A DNA stretch of 64,000 nucleotides from Limosilactobacillus vaginalis DSM 5837 = ATCC 49540 (GCF_000159435.1 NZ_GG693413.1:119772-183771); one strand, 5' to 3'. Shown: positions 11,086-20,396, counted from the stretch's first letter. Notes: generated by a model from the sequence alone, not told the origin. A program made the numbers and translations.

Positions 11086-11109
11086 TTGCAAATAATGGAG
11101 GTGACGCAG

Positions 11110-11592
11110 TTGAGCAATGTCGTTGAAATAGTAAGCGGATTAGCTAAGCCGATTTTAGCCAAACATGATTGCTACCTTTACGATCTTGAATTCGTTAAGG
11201 AAGGTAAAAGCTGGTACTTACGGGTTTATGTTGATAAGGATGGGGGAGTTACCCTAGAAGACTGTGCTGATATTAGTGATGAATTGAGTGAGGCGCTTGA
11301 TAATACCGAGCCTGATCCAATTCCTCAGGCATATTTCCTTGAGGTATCTTCTCCTGGTGCCGAACGTCCATTGAAGAAGGAAGCTGATTATGAGCGGGCA
11401 ATCAATGATTACATTCACGTTTCCCTTTACCAGCAGATAGAAGGAAAAAAGGCATACGAGGGAACGCTGGTTGAACTTACGCCTGACGAACTAACATTGG
11501 AATACATGGATAAGACTCGTCAGCGTCGAATTAAGATTGAACGTAAAATGATCGCGCAAGCACGATTAGCAATCGACTTTAGCAAGATTTAA
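11110..11592 (+). CDS. rimP: ribosome maturation factor RimP
   Basis: Required for 30S subunit maturation. The 160-residue product has the two RimP domains: the N-terminal alpha/beta part ([25 protein letters not shown]), the conserved [14 protein letters not shown] linking segment, and a C-terminal SH3-like domain ending in [10 protein letters not shown]. The start is TTG 11110, 5 nt after GGAGGTGA. In-frame codons from 11086 would precede the Shine-Dalgarno. It is the first gene of the nusA-infB operon, with nusA 15 nt downstream. Confidence 0.93.
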   Translation: MSNVVEIVSGLAKPILAKHDCYLYDLEFVKEGKSWYLRVYVDKDGGVTLEDCADISDELSEALDNTEPDPIPQAYFLEVSSPGAERPLKKEADYERAINDYIHVSLYQQIEGKKAYEGTLVELTPDELTLEYMDKTRQRRIKIERKMIAQARLAIDFSKI

Positions 11593-11607
11593 AGGGAGTG
11601 TTAAAAG

Positions 11608-12840
11608 GTGAGCAAAGCAAAAACAAACACTGAAATGATCGCTGCTCTTGATTACTTAGAGAAAGAAAAGGGAATCAAGAAGGAAATTGTTATTGAAGCC
11701 TTAGAACAGGCTTTGGAACTCGCATATAAGCAAAATTATGGTGAAAAGAACGTTGAAGTTGACTTTGACGGGGTTACTGGTAATATCAAGGTTTATGCTG
11801 TTAAGACGATTACCGATAACGAAGACCTGGTTGAGGAAGATGACAACGAGTATATGAGCCTTGCTGATGCGCGGAAGTTGCCACATGGTCAAGGATACGA
11901 TGTTGGTGATGAGATTCGTGAAGAAGTTACACCACGTGATTTTGGTCGAATTGCAGCCCAAACAGCAAAGCAAGTGGTAATGCAACGGTTACGCGAAGAA
12001 GAACGCAAGATCATCTATAATAAGTACAAGACTTATGAGAATGAAATCATTACCGGTGAAGTTTCTCGTGAGGACAAACGTTTTACTTGGGTTGACCTTG
12101 GTGATGGTGTTGAAGGTGCCATGGGTTACCGGGACAAGATGCCTAATGAACACTACCACATTCATGACCGGATCCAAGTTTACGTTTCGAAAGTAAATGA
12201 TGATCGTCATGGCCCGCAAATCTTTGTCAGCCGGACAGCTCCAGAATTATTGAAGCGGTTATTCGAACGAGAAGTTCCAGAAATTAAGGACGGGACAGTC
12301 TTAATTGAAAATATTGCTCGTGAAGCTGGGGATCGTGCTAAGGTAGCTGTTTATTCTAACGATCCAAACGTTGATCCCGTTGGTACTTGTGTCGGCCCTC
12401 GTGGTTCACGTGTTCAGGCAATTGTTAATGAGCTTGATGGCGAGAACATGGATATTGTTGAATATGTTAAGGACCCGGCTCAATTTATTGCTAATGCCCT
12501 CAACCCGGCAGAAGTTTTAGACGTTATTTTTAATGAACCGGAAGCTCCAGTTACTGAAGAACAACCAGAAGAAAATTCAACTGATGATTCTGTAACGGAG
12601 ACTAGCGACACATCAACTGAAGCAGAGAGTACTGAAGAAGAACCGGTCGCAACAACTGAAGAGCGTTCATGCACGGTTGTAGTTCCCGATAGTCAGCTCT
12701 CACTTGCAATTGGTAAGCGGGGTCAAAATGCCCGGTTGGCTGCTCGATTAACAAAGTATAAGATCGATATTAAACCGGCTTCTGAGATGGAAGACAATAC
12801 TGATACACTCGAAGAAGAAACTGACGCTTCAGAAGATTAA
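11608..12840 (+). CDS. nusA: transcription termination/antitermination factor NusA
   Basis: Binds RNA polymerase and nascent RNA and modulates pausing and termination. The N-terminal RNAP-binding domain covers about residues 1-125, S1 about 135-200, KH1 about 225-290 (GTCVGPRGSRVQAI), and KH2 contains SLAIGKRGQNARLAARL at about 365. An acidic Glu/Thr/Ser-rich segment, roughly residues 310-353 (12536-12666), interrupts the beginning of KH2 between VLDVIFNE and RSCTVVVPD. A second short acidic tail closes the protein. GTG 11608 is the start. The product is 410 residues, longer than the usual 340-370 because of these segments. Confidence 0.96.
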   Translation: MSKAKTNTEMIAALDYLEKEKGIKKEIVIEALEQALELAYKQNYGEKNVEVDFDGVTGNIKVYAVKTITDNEDLVEEDDNEYMSLADARKLPHGQGYDVGDEIREEVTPRDFGRIAAQTAKQVVMQRLREEERKIIYNKYKTYENEIITGEVSREDKRFTWVDLGDGVEGAMGYRDKMPNEHYHIHDRIQVYVSKVNDDRHGPQIFVSRTAPELLKRLFEREVPEIKDGTVLIENIAREAGDRAKVAVYSNDPNVDPVGTCVGPRGSRVQAIVNELDGENMDIVEYVKDPAQFIANALNPAEVLDVIFNEPEAPVTEEQPEENSTDDSVTETSDTSTEAESTEEEPVATTEERSCTVVVPDSQLSLAIGKRGQNARLAARLTKYKIDIKPASEMEDNTDTLEEETDASED

Positions 12841-12858
12841 AGCAGCGGGGTGAAATAA

Positions 12859-13161
12859 ATGAAAAAGAGAAAAGTACCGATGCGTAAAGATATTGTTACT
12901 GGCGAAATGATGCCGAAACGACAATTGATCCGAGTAGTTAAGAATAAGGAAGGCGAAGTTACGCTTGATCCGACCGGTAAAAAGTCTGGTCGGGGAGCCT
13001 ACATTGCTGTAGATGTAAAGATTGCTAAACGAGCAAAAGAAGAAAAAACTTTCGAAAAAGCCTTTCATGTTAAGTTGGATGATTCATTCTATGATGAATT
13101 AATTCAATACACGGATCACCTTCAAGCACGACAAGCTTTATTTGGTAACAATGAAAAATAA
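12859..13161 (+). CDS. ylxR: YlxR family protein (RnpM-type RNase P modulator)
   Basis: Small basic RNA-binding protein of the nusA-infB operon; Bacillus YlxR was recently shown to modulate RNase P. Family signs are KKRKVPMRKDIVTGEMMPKRQLIRVV at the N-terminus and DPTGKKSGRGAYIA in the middle. 100 residues, starting at ATG 12859 after GGGGTG. Its end overlaps the start of ylxQ, which suggests translational coupling. Confidence 0.9.
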   Translation: MKKRKVPMRKDIVTGEMMPKRQLIRVVKNKEGEVTLDPTGKKSGRGAYIAVDVKIAKRAKEEKTFEKAFHVKLDDSFYDELIQYTDHLQARQALFGNNEK

Positions 13162-13462
13162 TCAACAATCCGTTTTAAACTTACTCGGATTAGCACGCCG
13201 CGCCAAACAACTTCAAAGTGGCGAGGGCAGTGTCTTAAAATTAATTCAAACAGAAAAAGCCCAGTTTGTTTTCTTAGCTCAGGATGCTGGATCAGCAACA
13301 CTAAAGAAGTTTACGGATAAATGCACCTTCTACAAGGTTCCACTCTGTACGCTTTTTACTAAAAAACAACTAAGTCAAGCAATTGGACAGTCAAGAACTG
13401 TTATTTGTGTAACGCAATCTGGATTTGCAAGAAAGTTTGAGGAACTACTAACGATGAATTAA
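13151..13462 (+). CDS. ylxQ: YlxQ, L7Ae-like ribosomal/K-turn binding protein
   Basis: L7Ae/L30e/S12e-type protein predicted to bind kink-turn RNA. The 103-residue product shows [19 protein letters not shown] and the family core [16 protein letters not shown] and [15 protein letters not shown]. The ATG at 13151 overlaps the ylxR stop. An in-frame TTG at 13142 is possible but has no better ribosome binding site. Weak Shine-Dalgarno, so expression probably depends on ylxR translation. Confidence 0.88.
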   Translation: MKNNQQSVLNLLGLARRAKQLQSGEGSVLKLIQTEKAQFVFLAQDAGSATLKKFTDKCTFYKVPLCTLFTKKQLSQAIGQSRTVICVTQSGFARKFEELLTMN

Positions 13463-13475
13463 GGAGCGTGAGTAC

Positions 13476-15752
13476 ATGGCCAAAGAACGAATTTATGAAT
13501 TAGCCAAAGAACTCAAGATGCCAAGCAAGAGCCTTGTAAAGGTAGCTAAGGATCAAGGAATGGATATTAAAAGCCATATGTCATCTGTGACACCTGATCA
13601 AGCACAAAAGTTACGCCAAGTTGTTAAGGGGAACAACCAAAAGGGCGCTAACCAGCCAAAACAACAGGCTAAGCATCACGAAAAGAATTCTCAGGCAAAA
13701 GCAGGTCATAAGGGAAACAAACAATCAACCAATCAAGCTAACCATAACAAGAAAAATGAATATCATGATCAAAAGCACCATGATAAGAACCATTCTTCTA
13801 AGCAAACTAACCAAAACAATAACCGTCATCAAAATGACAATAACGGCCGCTTTGGTGGCAGCTTGAATGAATCTGGTCGAAAGGGTAAGCGGTTTAACAA
13901 GAAGAACAAGAAGCGGAACAAGAAACATAACAATAATGGTCGTCTTCGTGAGGTTAAGCACCAACAACCTACTCAGCGAAAGGATAAGCCATTACCGGAT
14001 GTTCTTGAATATACCGAGGGAATGAATGCGCAAGATCTTGGAAAGATTTTGCACCGTTCACCAGCAGAAATTATTAAAAAGCTCTTTATGCTCGGTGTAA
14101 TGATTAATCAAAACCAGTCCTTAGATAAAGATACGATTGAATTGTTAGCTACTGATTATGGTATTGAAGCTAAGGAAAAGGTTGAAGAAGATATTTCAGA
14201 TATCGACAAGATGTTTGAAGAAGAGCAAAATAACACGGATCACTTAGTTTCTCGTCCACCGGTTGTTACTGTTATGGGACACGTTGACCATGGTAAGACT
14301 ACGTTGCTTGATAAGCTTCGTCACTCACATGTTACTGAACATGAAGCTGGGGGAATTACTCAGGAGATCGGTGCTTACCAAGTTCATTACAAGGATAACC
14401 TAATTACATTCTTGGATACGCCAGGACACGCTGCCTTTACTGAAATGCGTGCTCGGGGTGCTAATATTACTGATATTACCGTGTTGGTTGTTGCCGCTGA
14501 TGACGGTGTTATGCCACAGACTGTTGAAGCTATCCACCACGCTCAAGCCGCTAAGACACCGATTATTGTTGCAGTTAACAAGATCGATAAGCCAGGTGCC
14601 AATCCAGAACGGGTAATTGAGGAATTAGCTAAGTACAACCTGATTCCAGAAGACTGGGGTGGTGACACGATCTTTGTTAACATCTCAGCTAAGTTTGGGA
14701 AGAATATTGATGAATTGCTTGATATGATTCAACTCCAAGCTGAAATGATGGAATTGAAGGCTAACCCAGATCAAAACGCTGCTGGTTCCGTTGTTGAAGC
14801 ACGACTTGATCAAGGTAAGGGTTCCGTTGCCACTGTTCTGGTACAACAAGGAACTTTACATGTTGGTGACCCAATTGTTGTTGGAAATACCTATGGTCGT
14901 GTTCGGACAATGACAAACGAAAATGGTCGGCGAATTAAGGAAGCTACCCCATCAACTCCTGTCGAGATTACTGGGCTTAATTCTGTTCCGGAAGCTGGGG
15001 ATCGCTTTATTGTCTTTGACGATGAAAAGACCGCCCGTGCTGCTGGTGAGAAGCGTGCAGAACAAGCACAAGAAGAAGAGCGGAAGCGGACTTCTCACGT
15101 TACATTGGACAACTTATTTGATACGATGAAGAAGGGACAAATGAAGACCCTCCCATTAATCATTAAGGCCGATGTTCAAGGTTCAGTAGAAGCACTTAGT
15201 CAAAGTCTTCAAAAGATTAAGGTTGATGGTGTTCGGGTCGATATAATTCACCAAGCTGTTGGTGCAATTAATGAATCCGATGTAACATTAGCTGAAGCTT
15301 CTAATGCCGTTATTATTGGTTTCAATGTTCGGCCAACTTCACTTGCTAAATCGTTAGCTGATTCAAATAAAATTGATATTCGTCTCCACCAAGTGATCTA
15401 CAACGCAATTGAAGAAGTTGAAGACGCAATGAAGGGGATGCTTGAACCGGTTTATAAAGAAGAAACTATTGGTCAAGTTGAAGTTCGGCAAATCTACAAG
15501 GCTTCTAAGGTCGGGACAATTGCTGGGGGAATGGTAACTTCTGGTAAGATTACCCGTGATTCTAAGGTTCGGCTTGTTCGTGACGGAATCGTCGTTTATA
15601 GCGGTGAACTTGGTAGCTTGAAGCGGTTCAAGGATGACGTTAAGGAAGTTAAGGCCGGCTTTGAATGTGGTTTGACAATTCAAAACTACAATGACATTAA
15701 GGAAAATGATGTTATTGAAGCCTACCAAATGAAAGAAGTACCAGTTAAGTAA
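13476..15752 (+). CDS. infB: translation initiation factor IF-2
   Basis: GTPase that places fMet-tRNA on the 30S subunit and promotes subunit joining. The N-terminal IF2_N-like segment (about residues 1-50) is followed by a low-complexity Asn/Lys/His/Gln-rich linker to about 170, then a second IF2_N domain. The G domain starts with [18 protein letters not shown] (about 265), with DTPGHAAF and NKIDKP, followed by EF-Tu-like domains II to IV. 758 residues from ATG 13476 after AAGGAGCG. Confidence 0.97.
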   Translation: MAKERIYELAKELKMPSKSLVKVAKDQGMDIKSHMSSVTPDQAQKLRQVVKGNNQKGANQPKQQAKHHEKNSQAKAGHKGNKQSTNQANHNKKNEYHDQKHHDKNHSSKQTNQNNNRHQNDNNGRFGGSLNESGRKGKRFNKKNKKRNKKHNNNGRLREVKHQQPTQRKDKPLPDVLEYTEGMNAQDLGKILHRSPAEIIKKLFMLGVMINQNQSLDKDTIELLATDYGIEAKEKVEEDISDIDKMFEEEQNNTDHLVSRPPVVTVMGHVDHGKTTLLDKLRHSHVTEHEAGGITQEIGAYQVHYKDNLITFLDTPGHAAFTEMRARGANITDITVLVVAADDGVMPQTVEAIHHAQAAKTPIIVAVNKIDKPGANPERVIEELAKYNLIPEDWGGDTIFVNISAKFGKNIDELLDMIQLQAEMMELKANPDQNAAGSVVEARLDQGKGSVATVLVQQGTLHVGDPIVVGNTYGRVRTMTNENGRRIKEATPSTPVEITGLNSVPEAGDRFIVFDDEKTARAAGEKRAEQAQEEERKRTSHVTLDNLFDTMKKGQMKTLPLIIKADVQGSVEALSQSLQKIKVDGVRVDIIHQAVGAINESDVTLAEASNAVIIGFNVRPTSLAKSLADSNKIDIRLHQVIYNAIEEVEDAMKGMLEPVYKEETIGQVEVRQIYKASKVGTIAGGMVTSGKITRDSKVRLVRDGIVVYSGELGSLKRFKDDVKEVKAGFECGLTIQNYNDIKENDVIEAYQMKEVPVK

Positions 15753-15767
15753 ACCGAGGTGAATAAA

Positions 15768-16133
15768 ATGCCTAATAAACAATATCGAGTTGATCGGTTA
15801 GCCCAAGAAATTCAGCGCGAGGTTGACGATATTCTTTTGAAGCGAGTTCGTGACCCGCGTGTACAAGGGGTAACCATTACTGGTGTAGATGTTACTGGTG
15901 ATCTTCAACAAGCAACCATCTATTACAGTATCTTGTCCGACAAGGCTTCTGATATGGAAAAGGTTCAAGCCGGGTTAGACAAGGCAACCGGATTGATTCG
16001 GAGTGAATTGGGTGCACGGTTGAACATCTTCAAAACACCTGAAATTAAATTTGAACGAGATAAATCAATTGCCTATGGAAGTCGAATTGATCAGCTGATC
16101 AATAAGCTTCACCAGCAAGAACAAGATAAGTAA
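15768..16133 (+). CDS. rbfA: 30S ribosome-binding factor A
   Basis: Helps late 16S rRNA 5' processing and cold-shock 30S assembly. The KH-like fold is recognisable from YRVDRLAQEIQREVDDIL, DPRVQGVTITGVDVTGDLQQA and the C-terminal PEIKFERDKSI. ATG 15768 is chosen, 6 nt after GAGGTG; the upstream GTG at 15759 lies within that ribosome binding site. 121 residues. Last gene of the nusA-infB operon before a strong terminator. Confidence 0.93.
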   Translation: MPNKQYRVDRLAQEIQREVDDILLKRVRDPRVQGVTITGVDVTGDLQQATIYYSILSDKASDMEKVQAGLDKATGLIRSELGARLNIFKTPEIKFERDKSIAYGSRIDQLINKLHQQEQDK

Positions 16134-16142
16134 TTAAGGATG

Positions 16143-16177
16143 AACGAGCTGGGAGCTTTCTCTTAGTTCGTTTTTTT
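16143..16177 (+). terminator. Terminator between rbfA and truB
   Basis: A 13-bp stem (AACGAGCTGGGAG with CTCTTAGTTCGTT, several G-T pairs), CTTT loop and seven T. The truB ribosome binding site begins about 3 nt later, leaving no space for a promoter, so truB and ribF depend on read-through. Confidence 0.85.
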
Positions 16178-16191
16178 ATGGAGAGAATCAT

Positions 16192-17091
16192 ATGGATGGA
16201 ATTATTCCCTTGTACAAGGAACGTGGAATGACGAGCTTTGATTGTGTCAGTCGTTTGCGGCGGATACTAAAGACAAAGAAAATCGGTCATTCAGGGACGC
16301 TGGATCCCTCTGTTGATGGTGTTTTGCCAATCTGTATTGGTAATGCGACTAAAGTAGTAGAATACTTGATGCAGTCAGGTAAAGAATACCAGGGAGAGCT
16401 AGTAATCGGAAAAGCGACAACGACTGAAGATTTTGATGGTGAAATAGTTGAAACTAAACCAGTCGAAACTCCAATTAGTAGTGAACTAATTAAGGAAGCA
16501 ATGCAGAAAATGACGGGAGAAATCATTCAGATTCCGCCGATGTATTCTGCCGTCAAGGTGAATGGAAAGCGTCTTTATGAGTATGCCCGTACCGGTGAAA
16601 CCGTGGAACGACCACGACGTAAAGCGTTGATTAGTAGTTTTGCCCTGTGTCGAAACGAGTATGATTCAGAACATCAAGAACAACACGTTTATTTTAAGGT
16701 AAAGTGTAGTAAGGGGACTTACATTAGAACGCTTGTCGCTGACTTAGCGCGTTCGCTTGGCTATCCTGGTGCGATGAAATGGCTAACCAGGCTTGAAAGT
16801 GGTGGCTTTACGCTTGACCAGACCCTGAGCTTAAATGATATTCAAGATGCGGTAGCTCACCAAAAAATTAATCGCCATCTTTATCCAATTGACTATGCAT
16901 TGAAAGACTATCCAGCAGTAGAATTAACTCCGGTACAATGGCATTCTGTTCAGCATGGTGGTTGGCTTAAGAAAGATGAGCTGCAGACAGTGGCAAATGA
17001 AGTGGTCCTGAAATATGACGGATCGACTAAAGCGCTATATCATCTAACGTCCCAAGGATATAAACCAACAAAGATGTTCTCTGTGAAGTGA
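16192..17091 (+). CDS. truB: tRNA pseudouridine(55) synthase
   Basis: Makes pseudouridine 55 in the T loop of tRNAs. The catalytic aspartate lies in GHSGTLDPSVDGVLP near residue 38. MYSAVKVNGKRLYEYARTGETVERP and GTYIRTLVADLARSLG are further TruB motifs, and a PUA-like C-terminal part follows. 299 residues from ATG 16192 after GGAGAG. ribF follows, with its Shine-Dalgarno overlapping the truB stop, the common truB-ribF pair. Confidence 0.96.
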   Translation: MDGIIPLYKERGMTSFDCVSRLRRILKTKKIGHSGTLDPSVDGVLPICIGNATKVVEYLMQSGKEYQGELVIGKATTTEDFDGEIVETKPVETPISSELIKEAMQKMTGEIIQIPPMYSAVKVNGKRLYEYARTGETVERPRRKALISSFALCRNEYDSEHQEQHVYFKVKCSKGTYIRTLVADLARSLGYPGAMKWLTRLESGGFTLDQTLSLNDIQDAVAHQKINRHLYPIDYALKDYPAVELTPVQWHSVQHGGWLKKDELQTVANEVVLKYDGSTKALYHLTSQGYKPTKMFSVK

Positions 17092-17105
17092 AGGAGGAAG
17101 GAAAA

Positions 17106-18074
17106 GTGGAAGTAGTAAGAATCCACCACCCATTGCAGAAAGAGTTAGTGCCTGCAGGTCCAGTAGTGCTCGCAATGGGCTTCTTCGATGGTGTTCATCG
17201 TGGTCACCAGCAAGTGATTAATACTGCTAAAAAGATCGCTGAAGAAAAAGATCTTCCGTTAGCAGTATTAACCTATGATCACGCGCCCGGAATCGTTTAT
17301 CAACAATATCCTGGTGGCTTTAAATACCTGTCAACAACATCACGAAAGCTAGATCTTTTAAAACAATTAGGTGTTGATTTGGTATATCTGGTTAGCTTTA
17401 CTTCTTCATTTGCGAGTCTTTCACCACAAGAATTTGTCGATCAATATTTAATAGGCTTTCACGCGAAAACAGTGGTGGCGGGATTCGATCATACTTATGG
17501 CAAAGCTGCGGTGGCAACGATGGCACGTTTACCGGAGTATGCTAACGGTCGATTTAACGTAATCACGGTTCCTAAGTTTACTGGTAATGGTAAACAAAAG
17601 ATTGGTTCACGGGTTATTCGTAAAGCCATTGATCAGGGGGATGTTGAGTTGGCTAACCAGATGCTAGGTTATTATTACATGACAACGGGAATTGTTGTTC
17701 ATGGCTTGGCACGAGGGCGAACACTGGGCTTTCCTACAATTAACGTTGAAACTCCTGAAGGTGAACGTCTTCCTGGTATTGGCGTATACACAGTTCAAGT
17801 GCAAATTGGTCAGAAATGGTACGGCGGAATGGCAAGTGTTGGTCACAACATTACTTTCGGTGATCAAAATAAGCTTACTGTTGAGATATACCTTTTCGAC
17901 TTTGACCAATTGGTATACGGTGAGGAAGTTAAGGTTCGGTGGCTTTATTATCAACGTGGTGAAATGAAATTTAGTGGTGCTGATGAGCTTGTTGACCAGA
18001 TGAAGCAGGATGAACAATTGGCGCGACAGAATTTACAAAAAATTGTCCCTGGTATAAAGCAGCCATTAGTTTAG
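17106..18074 (+). CDS. ribF: bifunctional riboflavin kinase / FAD synthetase
   Basis: Phosphorylates riboflavin to FMN and adenylates FMN to FAD. The N-terminal nucleotidyltransferase domain carries AMGFFDGVHRGHQQVI. The C-terminal flavokinase domain carries RGRTLGFPTINVETPEG and the GVYTVQVQIG strand. The start is GTG 17106, 8 nt after AAGGAGG; an in-frame codon at 17088 would place the Shine-Dalgarno inside the gene. 322 residues. Translation is likely coupled to truB. Confidence 0.94.
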   Translation: MEVVRIHHPLQKELVPAGPVVLAMGFFDGVHRGHQQVINTAKKIAEEKDLPLAVLTYDHAPGIVYQQYPGGFKYLSTTSRKLDLLKQLGVDLVYLVSFTSSFASLSPQEFVDQYLIGFHAKTVVAGFDHTYGKAAVATMARLPEYANGRFNVITVPKFTGNGKQKIGSRVIRKAIDQGDVELANQMLGYYYMTTGIVVHGLARGRTLGFPTINVETPEGERLPGIGVYTVQVQIGQKWYGGMASVGHNITFGDQNKLTVEIYLFDFDQLVYGEEVKVRWLYYQRGEMKFSGADELVDQMKQDEQLARQNLQKIVPGIKQPLV

Positions 18075-18106
18075 AGATAACTTAATTTTTTCAATTGAAA
18101 TAGTAA

Positions 18107-18261
18107 GGGGGAGAGAGACAGAACTAGCTCGCTAGTTCGTTTTCGAACCCCCACAAGCACAAATAGGGATTCAGCGTTCGGATTTTCCGAGCACTGAATC
18201 CCATTTGTGTACTGCGTCGTTTGTATTTTATCTAGGTAATATAACTTATGTCACAACCCCC
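18107..18261 (-). repeat. Intergenic palindromic repeat, copy 1
   Basis: Fills the 198-nt gap after ribF. Read on the minus strand, a TGTGACATAAG motif (plus 18245-18255) is followed by a long hairpin whose arms are plus 18158-18174 and 18194-18209 (GGGATTCAG/CTGAATCCC core, CACAAAT ends, one bulged A). A second hairpin (GAACTAG/CTAGTTC inside GGGGG/CCCCC) lies at 18107-18152. The first part is homologous to 33508-33620. Confidence 0.75.
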
Positions 18262-18272
18262 TTTTTCCACTA

Positions 18273-18644
18273 TCAATGACGACTTGCTCGATGATTAGTT
18301 GATTGACTAATTTTATGAACGTGTCGCTTAAACTTCATACCGCCGTCCGTGACTAACTTGAAGTGGCGCATTTTAGCGTTGAACGGCCGGTTTGATAGTC
18401 GAATTGAAATCCAGCGACGCATGATTTCTGTCATTTCATCAAGCTCTTTACTAAGGCGATCGTTATTGGCTTTAACTACGGCATCGTGGATATCGGTTTG
18501 TAATCGATTAATCAAATTATTGTGATAGTCAAGCAACTCCCTTGTTAGCGGGGCATTCCGATAACTATTGAAGAGCTTCTGAATAATCCGCATAGCATCT
18601 TCGGGACCACTTGGCTGAATAAATCGTTGCTTCTTATGTTTCAT
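18273..18644 (-). CDS. hypothetical protein, basic, 123 residues
   Basis: No family recognised. The gene looks real: it has AGGAG 7 nt before its ATG and fills the gap between the repeat and the hrcA promoter. The product is rich in Lys, Arg and His with a predicted helical middle (about residues 15-85, MRIIQKLFNSYRN and LINRLQTDIHDAV) and a strongly basic C-terminus containing HKISQSTNHRASRH. No signal peptide or membrane segment is visible. A soluble nucleic-acid or ribosome-associated protein is possible, but that is only inferred from charge. Confidence 0.65.
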   Translation of the reverse strand: MKHKKQRFIQPSGPEDAMRIIQKLFNSYRNAPLTRELLDYHNNLINRLQTDIHDAVVKANNDRLSKELDEMTEIMRRWISIRLSNRPFNAKMRHFKLVTDGGMKFKRHVHKISQSTNHRASRH

Positions 18645-18675
18645 TGAAAAACTCCTAGATTTTATTTGACGTTTC

Positions 18676-18704
18676 TTGACTTTTACTATTCAGATTGTTA
18701 TATT
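18676..18704 (+). promoter_or_regulatory. sigma-A promoter of hrcA-grpE-dnaK
   Basis: TTGACT at 18676-18681 and TATATT at 18699-18704 with 17-bp spacing. The CIRCE operator begins 11 bp downstream, so HrcA bound there would block transcription start or early elongation. Confidence 0.8.
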
Positions 18705-18714
18705 ATACATGTGT

Positions 18715-18741
18715 TTAGCACTTAACCCTATAGAGTGCTAA
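18715..18741 (+). promoter_or_regulatory. CIRCE operator (HrcA binding site)
   Basis: TTAGCACTT-N9-GAGTGCTAA matches the CIRCE consensus with one mismatch between arms. It lies between the hrcA promoter and the hrcA ribosome binding site. HrcA is expected to repress its own operon here until heat stress titrates it from GroEL. No second CIRCE was seen before dnaJ. Confidence 0.93.
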
Positions 18742-18758
18742 AAGGGGAAGTGATACAA

Positions 18759-19808
18759 ATGCTAACACAGCGTCAAAACAAGATCCTGCAAGCGATTGTA
18801 CGTCAATATACCGCAACAGGTCAACCTGTTGGTTCAAAACACCTGGCAGAAAAATTACCTTTTAAGGTGAGTTCTGCTACGGTTCGAAATGAAATGGGCG
18901 TTCTTGAAGAAGCTGGTTTTGTTACCAAGGAACACTCATCTTCAGGACGGGTACCTTCTAAAAAGGGGTATCGTTATTATGTTGACCATTTGCTTGATCC
19001 AGAGGTTATTACTGATAACGATTTAGTAGTAATCCAAAATTCACTAGGAACAAGTTTTCAAAAGATTGATGAGATCATTTCGCACTCGGCTGATATTTTA
19101 TCTGATCTTACTTCCTATACAGCCTTTACACTAAAGCCCGAACAAGCTGATGTTCGGTTGAGCGGTTTTCGGGTTGTTCCGTTAGGTAATCGAAAGGTGA
19201 TCGCCATTTTAGTTACTGATAGCGGTGATGTCGAAAGTCAGGCATTTACGTTACCACGAAATTACGATACAGATGCTCTGCAAGCGGTTATTCGGATGAT
19301 TAATGACCAGCTGGTAGGGCAGCCATTAGCTAACGTGATGAGACGCCTGAATGATGATATTCCGCTTCGGGTGATGCACTATATGCAAAGTGCAGATGGC
19401 TTTTTGGATCTTTTTGATAGTGTCGTGTCAAGGGCAGCACGTGAGCAATTCTTTGTTGGCGGCCGGTTGAACCTCTTAGATTTCTCGGGAAAGCATGATT
19501 CGGTTGACTTGCAAACATTGTATAGTTTGCTTGACCATAACGATCAATTATCGCATTTGTTGGATTCAAACGTTTCTGATGATGGGGTAAACGTTAAGAT
19601 TGGTTCTGAGATTTCTAAGGATAAGGCCTTAGATAACTATAGTTTGATCACGGCAACCTATGATGTTGACCAATATGGTAAGGGCATTATTGCAGTACTA
19701 GGCCCAACGAGGATGCCTTATTCACGGACGATTGGTTTAGTGAATGCATTCCGTCAGGAGCTAGCAAAACGACTTTTAAACTTTTACCGTCATTACTACG
19801 ATTCATAG
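18759..19808 (+). CDS. hrcA: heat-inducible transcription repressor HrcA
   Basis: Repressor of class I heat-shock genes through CIRCE. The N-terminal winged helix (LTQRQNKILQAIVRQYTATGQPVGSK, SSATVRNEMGVLEEAGF) is followed by a GAF-like and insertion domain and ends in the family motif GPTRMPYSRTIGLV. ATG 18759 is preferred over an in-frame codon at 18735 that falls inside CIRCE. A GGGGAAG ribosome binding site precedes it. 349 residues. First gene of hrcA-grpE-dnaK. Confidence 0.95.
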   Translation: MLTQRQNKILQAIVRQYTATGQPVGSKHLAEKLPFKVSSATVRNEMGVLEEAGFVTKEHSSSGRVPSKKGYRYYVDHLLDPEVITDNDLVVIQNSLGTSFQKIDEIISHSADILSDLTSYTAFTLKPEQADVRLSGFRVVPLGNRKVIAILVTDSGDVESQAFTLPRNYDTDALQAVIRMINDQLVGQPLANVMRRLNDDIPLRVMHYMQSADGFLDLFDSVVSRAAREQFFVGGRLNLLDFSGKHDSVDLQTLYSLLDHNDQLSHLLDSNVSDDGVNVKIGSEISKDKALDNYSLITATYDVDQYGKGIIAVLGPTRMPYSRTIGLVNAFRQELAKRLLNFYRHYYDS

Positions 19809-19820
19809 GAGGCGAGTCGA

Positions 19821-20396
19821 TTGGCAGAAGACAAAGCTGCAAAGCAAACAGGTAAGGAAGCAAAGCATCAAAGTAAAAGTGCTGCTTCCGAAAAGAACGA
19901 CCAGTTTGATGCTAAAAAGTTACAAACTAAAGTGACGAAATTAGAAAGTCAAGTTAAAGATTTGCAACAGCAATTAGATGATAAGGACGATAAGTATTTG
20001 CGGGCTGAAGCAGAAATTCAGAACATGACTACTCACTTTAAGAAAGAGCGTGCTCAATTATTGAAGTATGATGGTCAAGACTTAGCTAAGTCCGTTTTAC
20101 CTGTTCTGGATAACCTTAAACGAGCACTGACGATTGAAGTCCATGACGAAAATGGTCAGCAGCTAAAGAAAGGGATCCAAATGGTTCATGATCACTTAAT
20201 CAGTGCATTAAAGGACCACGGAATTACTGAGATTGAAGCAGACGGCAAGCCGTTTGATCCGACCCTTCACCAGGCAGTACAAACAGTGCCGGTGGAAGGT
20301 GATCAGAAGGCTGAAACAGTGGTAAAAGTACTACAGGCCGGTTATCAATTAAAGGATCGGGTTCTGCGTCCCGCAATGGTTGTAGTTGCACAATAA
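19821..20396 (+). CDS. grpE: nucleotide exchange factor GrpE
   Basis: Co-chaperone that releases ADP from DnaK. The long N-terminal coiled coil (about residues 30-95, [20 protein letters not shown]) and the C-terminal beta domain ([34 protein letters not shown]) are both present. TTG 19821 lies 8 nt after AGGAGG. 191 residues, between hrcA (12 nt) and dnaK (21 nt). Confidence 0.95.
   Translation: MAEDKAAKQTGKEAKHQSKSAASEKNDQFDAKKLQTKVTKLESQVKDLQQQLDDKDDKYLRAEAEIQNMTTHFKKERAQLLKYDGQDLAKSVLPVLDNLKRALTIEVHDENGQQLKKGIQMVHDHLISALKDHGITEIEADGKPFDPTLHQAVQTVPVEGDQKAETVVKVLQAGYQLKDRVLRPAMVVVAQ

Noticed and set aside
15363..15782. 139-codon minus-strand ORF within infB
   Set aside because: Antisense shadow of a well-supported gene; its residue pattern is the mirror of infB codons and it has no start signals.
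17664..18017. 117-codon minus-strand ORF within ribF
   Set aside because: Antisense to the flavokinase domain, no ribosome binding site or promoter.
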